64,000 nucleotides of DNA from Fumia xinanensis (GCF_014384905.1 NZ_JACRSV010000004.1:124001-188000), one strand, 5' to 3'; numbered from the stretch's first letter, positions 55,301 to 62,551 are shown. Notes: generated from the letters alone by a model not told the origin. Numbers and translations are program-made.

Positions 55301-57054
55301 ATGCCCATGCTTGACAGTTCATAGGAGACGGCTTGTATGGTTTGCGTGTCGGAATCAATCCGCAACACCATATCGGGATCGCGCATCAGGTCGCCGTTTT
55401 GGGTGTAGGTGTGCATCATGGATAATTCCTTGCCGGACAGCCATTCCAACGAAAGGGGTTCAAAACCTTCGGATTCCAGCCGCAGATAACTATATTTTTG
55501 GGAAACAATATCGGGAAACAGCTTGGCAAATGTCCGGTAATTCCGGGAAGCAAGGTCGTTTTTCTGCTTCGACTTTGGAACACCGGTATCTGTATTCCTG
55601 TTTTCCGGTCCGGCGGATTTTTCGTCAGTCTTCATTCGATGTTCATAGTTGTCAATATCCTGTTCGGTAAGCCAATCCGGTTTTTGAGGGAGCAGACGGT
55701 ATAGCTCGCGCATTTTGGCGATCTGGCCTTCAACGCTTCCGGCCCATAAATGTTTTTCTGCACGATTGCCATATCCTAAGAAATATTCGCAGTCGGAACG
55801 CAGACGACTTAGCAGCCGGTATTCAAATGAAAATGGGGCGTTATCCGTGGCATCCAGGGAAAGGGACCCAATTTCTGAATCCGAAGGTAAAAAAACAGAA
55901 CCGTCTTTTGACGGCTCTGTTTTATCTGACGGTTCAGTTTTTATCTCGGAATCAGGACGATTTCGGAAAGCACCGTTTCCTCCGCCGAATGTTTCAAGCT
56001 GTTTAAATGGCGCGTCCGTTCCATCGTGTCCTCGGTCTGCGGCATCGGATCGTCCTGAAGCATCTGCTGGGTCAGGGCTTCGATTTCGTTCGAGGCTTCC
56101 GTCTGTACCCGGTGCATTGTTTCCATCAGGCTGCCATCCATTTTCAAAGCTGTATACCGGTTGGGGTGGTTCTCCATCAGGTATTCCAGCGCCATCCTCC
56201 CGTACCGTCCCAGCGGCTGATCTGCTTTCGGGTCGTTGGAGATTTGAATGTTCGGGTACAGGATTCCGTCCTTCTCTGTGTAGCTGAGACTCAGATTGCT
56301 GTCCATTTTGCAGGTCCCTTTCCATATTGAGTATTTTCATTACAGATTCTATTTCAATCAGCATTTCCTTTGATGCTGATGTAACCGTATTACCGAGGGC
56401 GGCAATCATAGGGATGGTATTAAAATGATTGATTGTGTTCATACCGTCCCCAGTGATGATTTCCTCATCCGATAGGCCGCAGCGTTTGCCGATGAGGTAG
56501 GATATGCTGTCAGTAAGCAGGGCAGTGATTTGGGATTCCAGCCCGTATTCCGGCAGTTCCCCAAAAATGTGATTTTTAGTATTTGCCTTAATGGAACGAT
56601 GGAAGGGTTCCCAGCTTTCAGCGGCTTTCTCTGCGGCAAGTTCGTATACTGCTTCGGAAAAAGTAGCGGCGGTGAGGTTATTTGTCCCTATCAATCGCTT
56701 TACGAGCTCTGTTCTCCTGATTCCGTCAAGCTGCCAATCTGTCATTTTTATTTCCCGCCCGCTGGTTTGCGATATATCGAACAGGTAAGAAACTGTCAAC
56801 CGGGCGTTTTGGTAATTACAGACGGCGATGCCTTTCGCGCCTTGGTTGACGCTTCTGCCAATCCGGTTCCACTGTTCCATTGTCGCCAGCGCCGAAACGT
56901 TGGGATTTTGTGCGTATACAAGCAGGGCGGTGTCAAAATCGTGCTTATGGATACGGGAAGCGAAGTTCAGATAATCCCGCCAGGTATTTTCGCTTCGCAC
57001 AATCATCGTTGCGGCGGTTTGGTAAATCACTTTTAAACGCTCGTCTTGACGCAA
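49381..57054 (-). CDS. giant LtrC-like helicase/N6-methylase with inserted GNAT domain
   Basis: 2557 residues. The order is: an ArdC-like N-terminal region (about 20-100), a long low-complexity linker (about 260-400), a GNAT acetyltransferase-like domain (about 700-790, EILPEYRRQGYATRLLRYLQ), an N6-adenine methylase (DPATGTGNF near 1026, with NIPF in place of NPPF), an SF2 helicase (AHEVGAGKT near 1731, FVDEAHMYKN near 1894, TQRDGRGLRQGN near 2250) and a coiled-coil-rich end. Related proteins occur in Tn1549-type elements and may protect and unwind incoming DNA. TTG start behind GGAGGT. The GNAT insertion is unusual. Confidence 0.85.
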   Translation of the reverse strand: MRQDERLKVIYQTAATMIVRSENTWRDYLNFASRIHKHDFDTALLVYAQNPNVSALATMEQWNRIGRSVNQGAKGIAVCNYQNARLTVSYLFDISQTSGREIKMTDWQLDGIRRTELVKRLIGTNNLTAATFSEAVYELAAEKAAESWEPFHRSIKANTKNHIFGELPEYGLESQITALLTDSISYLIGKRCGLSDEEIITGDGMNTINHFNTIPMIAALGNTVTSASKEMLIEIESVMKILNMERDLQNGQQSESQLHREGRNPVPEHSNLQRPESRSAAGTVREDGAGIPDGEPPQPVYSFENGWQPDGNNAPGTDGSLERNRSPDPADASGRSDAADRGHDGTDAPFKQLETFGGGNGAFRNRPDSEIKTEPSDKTEPSKDGSVFLPSDSEIGSLSLDATDNAPFSFEYRLLSRLRSDCEYFLGYGNRAEKHLWAGSVEGQIAKMRELYRLLPQKPDWLTEQDIDNYEHRMKTDEKSAGPENRNTDTGVPKSKQKNDLASRNYRTFAKLFPDIVSQKYSYLRLESEGFEPLSLEWLSGKELSMMHTYTQNGDLMRDPDMVLRIDSDTQTIQAVSYELSSMGIYQEVFTEGGYRPKLQKELNSFLSNWLSNIASQGYESVRAVEMVDGEEREITFDVVEEPAPEQELALSPLSVPNFKEDTEQLSLFPSENEGRYLDESEKSTEAAGTETVEPNIDEGIKILDEMIDAHNGQIDMEMTIYKGEIPVGFMQYSVYEGVPKISMIEILPEYRRQGYATRLLRYLQKQYPDVEIEWGLLTEDGKALYDAITFSIENPDFVRAKNDLEDIIAEYKKYDSVLNNGGILSSVQSADMDDLEDIQYRLENELRELRPTRVFVRLDEDKMNGQLPGTESEPSLPDEDAKLPASISPEPVPQNFRYTAGMDLYPRGEKSKYQANVTAIKLLRQIEAERRPSHPRQRSLTREEQIVLARYCGWGGLSNVFNEKSDGWSKEYQELKSLLTPEEYKAAMESTLTAYYTDPELIKYIYKAVESFGFTGGPDRKILDPATGTGNFFSVLPESLYGTKLYGTEIDSITGRIARLLYPEADIQVKGFESAQYEDNSFDVCIGNIPFNSIKVYDYRYKDEDFLIHDYFIAKSIDLTKPGGIIAYITTKGTMDKGDSSVRKYIARRAEFIGALRLPNTAFKAIAGTEVTSDIIFLKKRAQPIEFSDQDYPDWIKTELERAPKWIAYNLYFHRHPEMILGEMQRSKNMYGRDDGTACIAPEGYDLYAEMEKAIGNLKATFEAKPNLPPAKLPDEIEEKVALYMPAPEGTKNYTYQIIENKIFFCEKNELIPQPYTGKKAERIKGLCEIRTALLDVISIQSHPPYAESELKDKQAVLNEVYDRFVKKHGVINSKGNILVFSDDDQFPLLRSIENEVKEKDGTVRWEKAQIFSKATIHPRILPDHCDTAEEALYLSLNTRLKIDLGYMFSLTGKEPHELIEELGDKVYLNPRSYYGNILEGWETAEEYLSGNVRDKLLYAKIKAEEAPDLFTRNVTALEAIQPAPLKPADIDTSIGTPWIPIEYYQQFMYETFETAVYNRATSEERYNRNRITLEYMEYTTAWYINGKTLEPDSVQATKTYGTERKNAYEIYEDCLNQKSATVRDKVEYRDPITGQKKEKYVINTTETRIARAKQSQIKEAFAAWIWKDAKRRDTLLKIYNDRFNVFVPRQYDGSHLIFPGMSEEEKLRPHQADFAARVIYSGTGLAAHEVGAGKTAALIAAGMFLKNLGAIQKPVYVVPNPLVGQWATEFYRFFPNANLLVSTVEDFSAKNRNRYVSRIAMGDYDAVILAHSQFERIPISAKRQAIQIQEQINQISYAIERAKEEKGENWTVKQMVRFKMNLEANLEKLSAEEKKDDLLSFEELGIDFMFVDEAHMYKNCFVYTKLSRVAGINTSSSQRAYDMMLKCQYLQSINNGRGVVFATGTPISNSMSELYVMMRYLEPNVLRDLGVADFDSWAATFGRIVSSLEITPEGGGWRMRQRFSKFVNLPELMQAFRLVADIQTADMLHLSRPAIKGGRAEVISTDATEYQKKIMEEFVQRAEAIRTKRVDPREDNMLKLTGEARLMAIDPRLIDKTAPNDPQTKLNFCINNLYRVWEDTAADRLTQLVFCDVSTPGAKDVIEMQEVSEGKFEMIPGQFVNVYHEIKMRLMERGVPGNEIAFIHDAKSEAQRQAIFEQMRSGEIRILLGSTGKLGTGVNVQDRVIALHHLDVPWKPSDITQRDGRGLRQGNINPEIMIFHYITVGTFDAYLWQIQQQKLSYITQIMTGKCIARSCEDIDETVLNAAQFKAIATDNPQLLIKMELENRVSELRLLQRNHENEQSELERLISRTYPAQIAQHEKNIMEISADVDSLKQTEGKDFSIVLEGKTYDERGKAGELLLLYVRMLKDSKDKERLIGEYRGFTLSVYKDTWFFPHIQIAGEHKYCCDLGETAIGTISRLENLTERIPQYLKAESLDLESVKGQLESAKKQYGAPFPYEAELSEKSAQLSEVETELELGKDDSEEIIMDENEDGAENTGNCSAQQVSVCAGAEI

Positions 57055-57099
57055 ATATCAGACCTCCGTTTCTTAAGCGGAACGAGTGTCTCCGCGTAA

Positions 57100-58062
57100 T
57101 TATACTCCCTTCTGTTTCCGCTGGGAAAAGTACAGCGACAATGCTTCATCAATAACCTGTTCTATTTCAGTAGCCTTGGTATCCGGCTTAAAATATTTGG
57201 AATAGATTTTCGCTTTCAGCTTGAAGGGCGGCGGCGCATTGCTTTTCGGCTTCCTCATTTTCTCACCGGACAAAATCTGTTCGGTGAGGTTCTTATCTAG
57301 CCGGCCCGCATAGCTGCGCAGAAGCGCCGCCTTTTTTCCATCCAGATTATACTCATTTTCCGATAGTACCGATTCAACCACCTGCTGCTCTGTCTCGGAT
57401 AAATATGACAGTGTCACTGATATGGTCAGGGTCAGTTCTTTGTTGTCAAGCCTGTTTTTCAACGGGTCGATAAGGGTAGCGGCGCGGACATAGTTTGCAA
57501 CCGCACGCCCTGTTAAGTCATAAGCTTCGCCGAGTTTATCCCTGTTTTTCAACTTGTGGAAGTCGCTTCCACAGGATATGTTTTCCCTGCTATAATCGGG
57601 CTTGTTGAGCTTTTTTAATTCTTCGATGATGTCGTTTCGTTTGCCCTGGCTGAACATTTTGGAATACTGTATCGAAAGTACCGCCGCTTTTTCCGATGGG
57701 AGCATGTCTGAAAAGGAACGTTGAAGCACATTTGTCTCGATCACATAAATCCACGCTTCCTCATCGGACAGATTTTCCTTGACGATACAGGGAATGTATT
57801 CTAGGCCAATCAACATAGCGGCGTTTCGTCTATTATGTCCGGCAAGCATCTCGTATTCATACCCGTTTTCGTCCTGCTCTATTTTGCGGACGATAACCGG
57901 TGTCAGGATTCCATGCGCCGACACGCTTGCCACAAAGTCGTCAAGCCGTTCTCCTTCATAAAGCCGGAAGGGGTGTCGACGGAAAGGGCAGATGAGATGA
58001 GGGGAGAGAAACGTCACCGAATCTTCCATAGATTTTTTCCCAGCCTGCGGTTGTTCCGTCAA
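57100..58062 (-). CDS. parB: ParB-like partition protein
   Basis: 320 residues from TTG 58062. The ParB N-terminal domain shows PFRLYEGERLDDFVASV, the arginine box AGHNRRNAA and ETNVLQRSF; a helix-turn-helix region follows. It would bind element DNA for partition or regulation; no adjacent ParA partner is seen. The frame stays open upstream for 23 more codons (IPKINPKLKTLDDLYSL) to an ATA at 58131-58129, seven bases after AAGGAGG, where an ATG would be expected. The true start is therefore uncertain. Confidence 0.8.
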   Translation of the reverse strand: MTEQPQAGKKSMEDSVTFLSPHLICPFRRHPFRLYEGERLDDFVASVSAHGILTPVIVRKIEQDENGYEYEMLAGHNRRNAAMLIGLEYIPCIVKENLSDEEAWIYVIETNVLQRSFSDMLPSEKAAVLSIQYSKMFSQGKRNDIIEELKKLNKPDYSRENISCGSDFHKLKNRDKLGEAYDLTGRAVANYVRAATLIDPLKNRLDNKELTLTISVTLSYLSETEQQVVESVLSENEYNLDGKKAALLRSYAGRLDKNLTEQILSGEKMRKPKSNAPPPFKLKAKIYSKYFKPDTKATEIEQVIDEALSLYFSQRKQKGV

Positions 58063-58145
58063 AAAATGGCTTTCTTTTTCCAGGGAGTACAGGTCGTCTA
58101 AAGTTTTTAATTTGGGGTTGATTTTAGGTATTATACCGCCTCCTT

Positions 58146-58174
58146 ATTATACAACAAGTATAATTATTTTGCAA
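58146..58174 (-). promoter_or_regulatory. promoter upstream of parB
   Basis: Minus strand TTGCAA (58174-58169), 17-base spacer, TATAAT (58151-58146). The predicted start of transcription falls on the AAGGAGG site itself, so the leader would be very short. Confidence 0.5.
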
Positions 58175-58216
58175 TATAAAGTTGTATTTTTACAGATAGG
58201 AAAACAACATAATAGG

Positions 58217-59629
58217 TTATGCAACACTGAATGTGAGGGTTAAATCATATTCGATGGAGGATACATCTCCCCATGACTTTCCATACCGGGAATCAAACTG
58301 TAAGGTAAGCTGGGGCGGTTGGTTTGTGCCGTAAGCCGATGGAAGTGTACCCAAAAGAATATTGCTGTCGGTATTTTCGTCCCCGAACCATTGGGTATCT
58401 GCTGGTGGAGATTCTAATAGATCGCTTTTATCCTCAATGATTTGGATACCCAGGGCAATTTGAGATTGTGTATCGGATTGATTCAGGTTATTCCATTCAG
58501 TATCGGAATAGGCAGTATGTGCTACAACCTTTGTCGGGTTACTTTCTTTTGCTTTGAGAGATGTGGCGGTAACGGCAACGGGAACCGGGGTATTACTTTT
58601 AATGGAAAATTCAGCGGACTTAAAATTGCGTTTGGCGTCAATCAAAAAGGTCGTTTGAACAGGAACGTCAATATCAATTACGGTCAAAGGCTCTACACTG
58701 CCTGCAACGGTTATGCTTTGCATAACATCCTCTGCCGGAGGTGGGGGAGACGAAAGGAATTCGACAGATGCCGATCCGTTCCACTGTTGTCCCAAAGTCA
58801 TTCCATCGGTATTTTCTCTGCCAGCGAGATAGATTGTCTTTAAGCTGGGGATGCTGGAAAAGGCGTTGCTGTCAATCCTCGTTACGCTTTGAGGAATGAT
58901 AATTTCTGTCAGATTGTTTTCATAAAACGCCCAACTGCATATTCTGACTACCGAATCTGGAATGGTACAGGACGTGATTCGATTACTGGCCAGACAATAT
59001 TCGTCCAATGTCTCAGTTCCAGCCGGGATAGATACGTTATCACGCCGCGCCCCGCCGTAGCTGATCAGCTTTGTTGGCTCATTTTTTGCATAAAACCAAG
59101 CCTCACTGTCAGGCAAGAGATTATCGTTAAACACTGCCTGCTCTAAGGTGAGCGTATTCGGTAGATATTCCACAGAGGTTAGCTGATTACTCATAAAAGC
59201 GCCGTATTCAATGGTACATCCATGTAGGCTGGATAAGTCCAGAGACTTCAGTTGATTGCTTCGGAAAGCATTTCTTCCAATAAGTGATAGACTGGAGGGC
59301 AGAGAAATCTCTGTTATTTGATTGTCCGTACAGCAGTTCATTCCAATAGTGCTAAGATGTTGCGGCAATTGGAGAGACCGGATACCCTTATTGGCCAGTA
59401 CCGAAGATTGAATTTCGTCGATGTAGATAGTAGTAGTGGCGTAATCATCCTCTACAATATCCGGACAGATCACATCGGTATCGGTGCCGTTATATCCGGT
59501 AATCCAAGCTTTCCTCTGATTCCGTTCAATGATCCAATCTGCGCTGTTATATGCGGCGGCGCTGAAGGGGATGGAGGCCGCGGCAATGATAGACGCCAGT
59601 AATGTGCAAAGCAATTTTGGGGACTTCAT
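58217..59629 (-). CDS. secreted BspA-like leucine-rich-repeat protein with shared C-domain
   Basis: 470 residues: a signal peptide (ending SAAA), then about seven BspA-type leucine-rich repeats (residues 50-290, for example LPSSLSLIGRNAFRSNQL and IPQSVTRIDSNAFSSI). After a Pro-rich linker (PPPPAED) comes a domain of about 165 residues that is nearly repeated in the next protein. BspA repeats mediate adhesion to host or other cells. No sortase signal is seen. GGGAGG lies seven bases before ATG 59629. It may bind recipient cells. Confidence 0.75.
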   Translation of the reverse strand: MKSPKLLCTLLASIIAAASIPFSAAAYNSADWIIERNQRKAWITGYNGTDTDVICPDIVEDDYATTTIYIDEIQSSVLANKGIRSLQLPQHLSTIGMNCCTDNQITEISLPSSLSLIGRNAFRSNQLKSLDLSSLHGCTIEYGAFMSNQLTSVEYLPNTLTLEQAVFNDNLLPDSEAWFYAKNEPTKLISYGGARRDNVSIPAGTETLDEYCLASNRITSCTIPDSVVRICSWAFYENNLTEIIIPQSVTRIDSNAFSSIPSLKTIYLAGRENTDGMTLGQQWNGSASVEFLSSPPPPAEDVMQSITVAGSVEPLTVIDIDVPVQTTFLIDAKRNFKSAEFSIKSNTPVPVAVTATSLKAKESNPTKVVAHTAYSDTEWNNLNQSDTQSQIALGIQIIEDKSDLLESPPADTQWFGDENTDSNILLGTLPSAYGTNQPPQLTLQFDSRYGKSWGDVSSIEYDLTLTFSVA

Positions 59630-59663
59630 ACTATTTCCTCCCATTTTTTGAAGTTAAAGATGG

Positions 59664-59690
59664 ATGGAGGACGGAAATACCGTCCTCCAT
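59664..59690 (-). terminator. hairpin between two related surface genes
   Basis: 11-bp stem ATGGAGGACGG / CCGTCCTCCAT with a 5-base loop, about 10 bases after the stop of the 200-residue gene. T-run absent, so termination or mRNA protection are both possible. Confidence 0.55.
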
Positions 59691-59700
59691 GAGTTGTAAA

Positions 59701-60303
59701 CTAATTAATGCTGAAGGTTAGGATTAAGTCGTAATTCAGGGTTGTCTCCTGTACCCATGCCTTACCGTATTTTGCATCAAATGCCAACTGCATCCGTGGA
59801 CTGACGCTTGTGTTATATGCAGATTTAATAACTCCGAGTTTGATATTGCTGTCTCCACTTTCCGCACCAAACCATTTTGTTTGTGTTGTTGGAGCCTCCA
59901 TTAAATCTTCAGTTTTTCCCTTTACTTGAAGGCCCAAGGCAATTTGTGACTGTGTTTCTGTTTTATTTAGATTGTTCCATTCGGTGTCAGTATGGACATT
60001 TTCTGCCACAACTTTCGCGGCAGTCGCGGACTGGGCCTTGATGGATGTAGCAGTAACGGTAATGGGAACAGGGGCATTATTCACCACCTCAAAATCAGCA
60101 GATTGAAAGTCGCGATCTGCATCAATTAAAAAAGTGATCTTAACCGGAACATCAATATCTAAAGTGGTAATTGCTTCAACTGTCCCTTCTACAAGAACCG
60201 TATTTGAAGTTTTTTCAATTGGTTCCGTTGCAAATGCGGTAGTTGTGGGGATTCCGATGGCAGTTACAATTGCTAGCATGATGCCCATAAGACTTTTCTT
60301 CAT
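59701..60303 (-). CDS. secreted protein homologous to the C-domain of its neighbour
   Basis: 200 residues: a signal peptide (MKKSLMGIMLAIVTAIGIPT, cleavage after AFA), then one domain that follows the C-terminal domain of the LRR protein nearly residue for residue. Shared blocks are TFLIDA, VTATS, DTEWNNLN, TQSQIALG and W-F-G. It looks like a stand-alone structural subunit, with the LRR protein as its adhesin-tipped version. GGAGGT precedes the ATG. Confidence 0.7.
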   Translation of the reverse strand: MKKSLMGIMLAIVTAIGIPTTTAFATEPIEKTSNTVLVEGTVEAITTLDIDVPVKITFLIDADRDFQSADFEVVNNAPVPITVTATSIKAQSATAAKVVAENVHTDTEWNNLNKTETQSQIALGLQVKGKTEDLMEAPTTQTKWFGAESGDSNIKLGVIKSAYNTSVSPRMQLAFDAKYGKAWVQETTLNYDLILTFSIN

Positions 60304-60322
60304 TCAATTTACCTCCAAAGTT

Positions 60323-61006
60323 TTATTTTACGGTTATATCAAGCATGACGTTAAATACGCCGGCTTGTTCTCCGCTTTCCGGATCGTACAGCGTATACTT
60401 TGCCGTGCCAAAATATTTGCCCTTTTCCAAATTCTCTGTAATGGTGCAATACTCCAGAGACTGATTGGGAAAAATTTTGTCCGACTGGTAGATAACGGTT
60501 TCATAATCGTCGAGGGATACGTATTGATAACCTGTGATGTTGTCAATAGGTGTTAACTTGTAGGATTTCGTATCCGGATCAATGGATACCGCATAGAATT
60601 GTTCCCCCCTTTCGGTATATATTTTTTCTGCTGCGGGGAATGCCGTCTCGTCTTTATACCTTTGTACGACTACTTCAATTTGACAGGCAAATTTGTTTTC
60701 ACTGTTGTTTTCCGCCCGCAAATTCATTTTCCCGTTTTCTATAACCGGCGTGGCGTTGATTTTGACATTGAAGTAATCGGGTTCAATGGGCTCTGTCGTT
60801 TCCGGTGTGAGGCTGCCGTTTGTAATGGAATCGGAAACGGATGGATGTACGCCGCCATCCACCGGATTCCCCTGTGTGCATCTTTGCAGCAGAAGAATGA
60901 GCAGGATAATCAGCAGCAAAACGGCAATGAGGATATATGCTCTTTTGCGGGAACTTTTCCGTTCGTCTTTTTCAGGGATAGTTTCAGTCACTATTTTGTT
61001 GTCCAT
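60323..61006 (-). CDS. membrane-anchored extracellular protein
   Basis: 227 residues: a short cytoplasmic tail, one membrane helix (about residues 24-41), a Gly/Pro/Ser/Thr-rich stalk and a beta-rich outer domain with FNVKINATPVIENG. It lies directly upstream of the two secreted proteins and may anchor or assemble them at the surface. GGGAGG precedes the ATG. Confidence 0.65.
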   Translation of the reverse strand: MDNKIVTETIPEKDERKSSRKRAYILIAVLLLIILLILLLQRCTQGNPVDGGVHPSVSDSITNGSLTPETTEPIEPDYFNVKINATPVIENGKMNLRAENNSENKFACQIEVVVQRYKDETAFPAAEKIYTERGEQFYAVSIDPDTKSYKLTPIDNITGYQYVSLDDYETVIYQSDKIFPNQSLEYCTITENLEKGKYFGTAKYTLYDPESGEQAGVFNVMLDITVK

Positions 61007-61030
61007 TATTTTTGTCCTCCCATTAAAAAA

Positions 61031-61049
61031 GTCCCTGTAAAACAGGGAC
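61031..61049 (-). terminator. terminator after the replication-initiator-like gene
   Basis: GTCCCTGT / ACAGGGAC with a 3-base loop and a T-run (TTTTTT) on the minus strand. Confidence 0.8.
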
Positions 61050-61082
61050 AGATTACAATGACCTTATTCTGTTGTCGCAATG

Positions 61083-62009
61083 TCAATCATAGCAACCACC
61101 TCCATTGTTATGGGCCATATCATGAGCCACAAGGGCTGTGTAGCAGTGATCCATAGTGGCCGGTGCGTTAAAGAGCACCGCCCGCAAATACTGTTTCATA
61201 TTGCGGATTTTAGCCGTATTTTCTTTCATGCAGTCACAGATAAATTTGATATGTGAGCTGTTCAACTGTAGAAACCTCTCCCGGACAAACTGGGCAGGGT
61301 AGTCATCTCCGGCAATTCGGATAATCTTTCTTGATGAACCTACCGTATCCAGTATGACGTTCAGGATTTCGTTCAGGCGTTCTTCCCCGATTTCAGGATC
61401 GTGTATCAGGCAAGGATACTCAATATTTGCTTTGATAATCTCTTGATATATTTCTATGGAATGATGATCATTTTTTCCTATCTGTTCCTTCTCTGCATTT
61501 GAAAAGGAGGAGTGGACATTGCCCGGAGATAAGGAAGGGATAGAATCAGTATTTAATATCTCAGTATTTATTTTATCTTTATTTAATTGCATTGGATTTT
61601 CCGATACCGGGTTTTCCGCCGTCGGATTAGCCGATGTCGGGAAATCCAACAGCGGTTTATTCTCCGGTATTGGATTTTCCAACACCGGAGAGTTTTCCTC
61701 TGTTGATTGCTTCTCCTGCGGCTGTTCGTATATAATATATTCGATTGGCAACATTTTGCCTTTTTCGTCCCGGCCCTGCCGCCTGATGATATATCCGGCT
61801 TTTTCCAGTTCCCATATGGCGGTGCGGATAGCGTCAACGCTTTCCCGGTTAATGTGTGATAACCCTGCCAGGGTATAATCCCAATCTTCCGGCAAAGACA
61901 GCATTTGAGACAATAGCCCTTTTGACTTTAAGGACAGCTTGTTGTCGCGTAGATGGTAATTGCTCATTACGGTGTATCCTTTATTTCGCTCTATCCGAAA
62001 AACTGCCAT
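61083..62009 (-). CDS. replication initiator/helix-turn-helix protein
   Basis: 308 residues. The N-terminal domain (MAVFRIERNKGYTVMSNYHL, LSLKSKGLLSQMLSLP, INRESVDAIRTAIWELEKAGYI) is a winged helix of the type found in replication initiators of Firmicutes conjugative elements. A central low-complexity stretch repeats E-N-P units (residues about 130-165). The C-terminal part matches a conserved helical domain (DUF6017-like, from memory). It may start replication of the excised circle. A terminator-like hairpin lies in its leader. Confidence 0.75.
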   Translation of the reverse strand: MAVFRIERNKGYTVMSNYHLRDNKLSLKSKGLLSQMLSLPEDWDYTLAGLSHINRESVDAIRTAIWELEKAGYIIRRQGRDEKGKMLPIEYIIYEQPQEKQSTEENSPVLENPIPENKPLLDFPTSANPTAENPVSENPMQLNKDKINTEILNTDSIPSLSPGNVHSSFSNAEKEQIGKNDHHSIEIYQEIIKANIEYPCLIHDPEIGEERLNEILNVILDTVGSSRKIIRIAGDDYPAQFVRERFLQLNSSHIKFICDCMKENTAKIRNMKQYLRAVLFNAPATMDHCYTALVAHDMAHNNGGGCYD

Positions 62010-62056
62010 AGTAGTATCACTTCCTTATTCTTTTTATTTTCAATCACGGAATAAAA

Positions 62057-62090
62057 AAAGGGACATTGTCTATAAGAACAATGTCCCTTT
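62057..62090 (-). terminator. terminator-like hairpin in the leader of the initiator gene
   Basis: 13-bp stem AAAGGGACATTGT / ACAATGTCCCTTT with an 8-base loop and a T-run (TTTTTTT) on the minus strand, 48 bases before ATG 62009. No minus-strand gene lies upstream within the element, so it either attenuates the initiator gene or blocks read-through from the chromosome. Confidence 0.75.
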
Positions 62091-62259
62091 GCACTTCATC
62101 TAACTTTATCTAACAAACGCTCTAACCAACACCTGTTGCGGTTATGAAAATCGGTTGCCCTTGTTTCCTAAATGTGTATGTATTTTTATGCTATTTGCAC
62201 AATTTATTAGATAGAATCCGTAAATTTATACTTGATTTGTCAAAATGTTTTCCAAGAGT

Positions 62260-62310
62260 GTTTGACTACGAATCAAAAGGTCGCAGGTTCGAGTCCTGCA
62301 TGGCGCGCCA
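62260..62310 (+). other. 3' half of tRNA-Arg(ACG), putative attachment site
   Basis: The sequence contains the right half of a tRNA: anticodon stem-loop TTTGA-CTACGAA-TCAAA, variable loop, T-arm GCAGG-TTCGAGT-CCTGC, acceptor strand and encoded CCA. The 5' acceptor strand and D-arm are absent upstream. This is the signature of the distal attachment site left when an element integrates into a tRNA 3' end. The element therefore lies to the left and the chromosome to the right. The intact tRNA copy is not in this window. Confidence 0.85.
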
Positions 62311-62321
62311 AAAATATTTGT

Positions 62322-62363
62322 GCGGTGCGGGTTTAAGTGAATTTTCACTTAAACCCGCACCGC
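62322..62363 (+). terminator. terminator of the tRNA-Arg transcript
   Basis: A 20-bp perfect stem (GCGGTGCGGGTTTAAGTGAA and its complement), minimal loop and TTTTTGTTTTT. It follows the tRNA 3' end by 11 bases and belongs to the original chromosomal tRNA locus. Confidence 0.88.
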
Positions 62364-62472
62364 TTTTTGTTTTTAAATTAAAATATCATATAATATATCT
62401 AGAATATTAAACAGCAGATAAACACAATGATCAATATTTTTTAGATATATTATTAAATAGATTTAGTTTTTA

Positions 62473-62500
62473 TTGAAAGATTTTCACGATGTAGTATAAT
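62473..62500 (+). promoter_or_regulatory. promoter of the LytTR regulator operon
   Basis: TTGAAA (62473-62478), 16-base spacer, TATAAT (62495-62500), about 100 bases before the start codon. Confidence 0.6.
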
Positions 62501-62514
62501 AAATCTGTAAGTTA

Positions 62515-62551
62515 TGACAGGAAATTTGTCAGTTGTGCAATAGCTATTGCA
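62515..62551 (+). promoter_or_regulatory. palindromes in the leader of the response regulator
   Basis: TGACA-N7-TGTCA (62515-62531) and the perfect 16-base palindrome TGCAATAGCTATTGCA (62536-62551) lie just downstream of the -10 box. They could be operator sites, for example for autoregulation. Confidence 0.4.

Noticed and set aside
62111..62135. Minus-strand sequence resembling a tRNA D-arm (GGTTAGAGCGTTTG)
   Set aside because: No matching acceptor, anticodon or T-arm follows in that orientation, so it is probably chance similarity.
62144..62410. Plus-strand frame of 88 codons across the attachment site
   Set aside because: It reads through the tRNA fragment and the terminator, has no ribosome site and mixes element and chromosome sequence.
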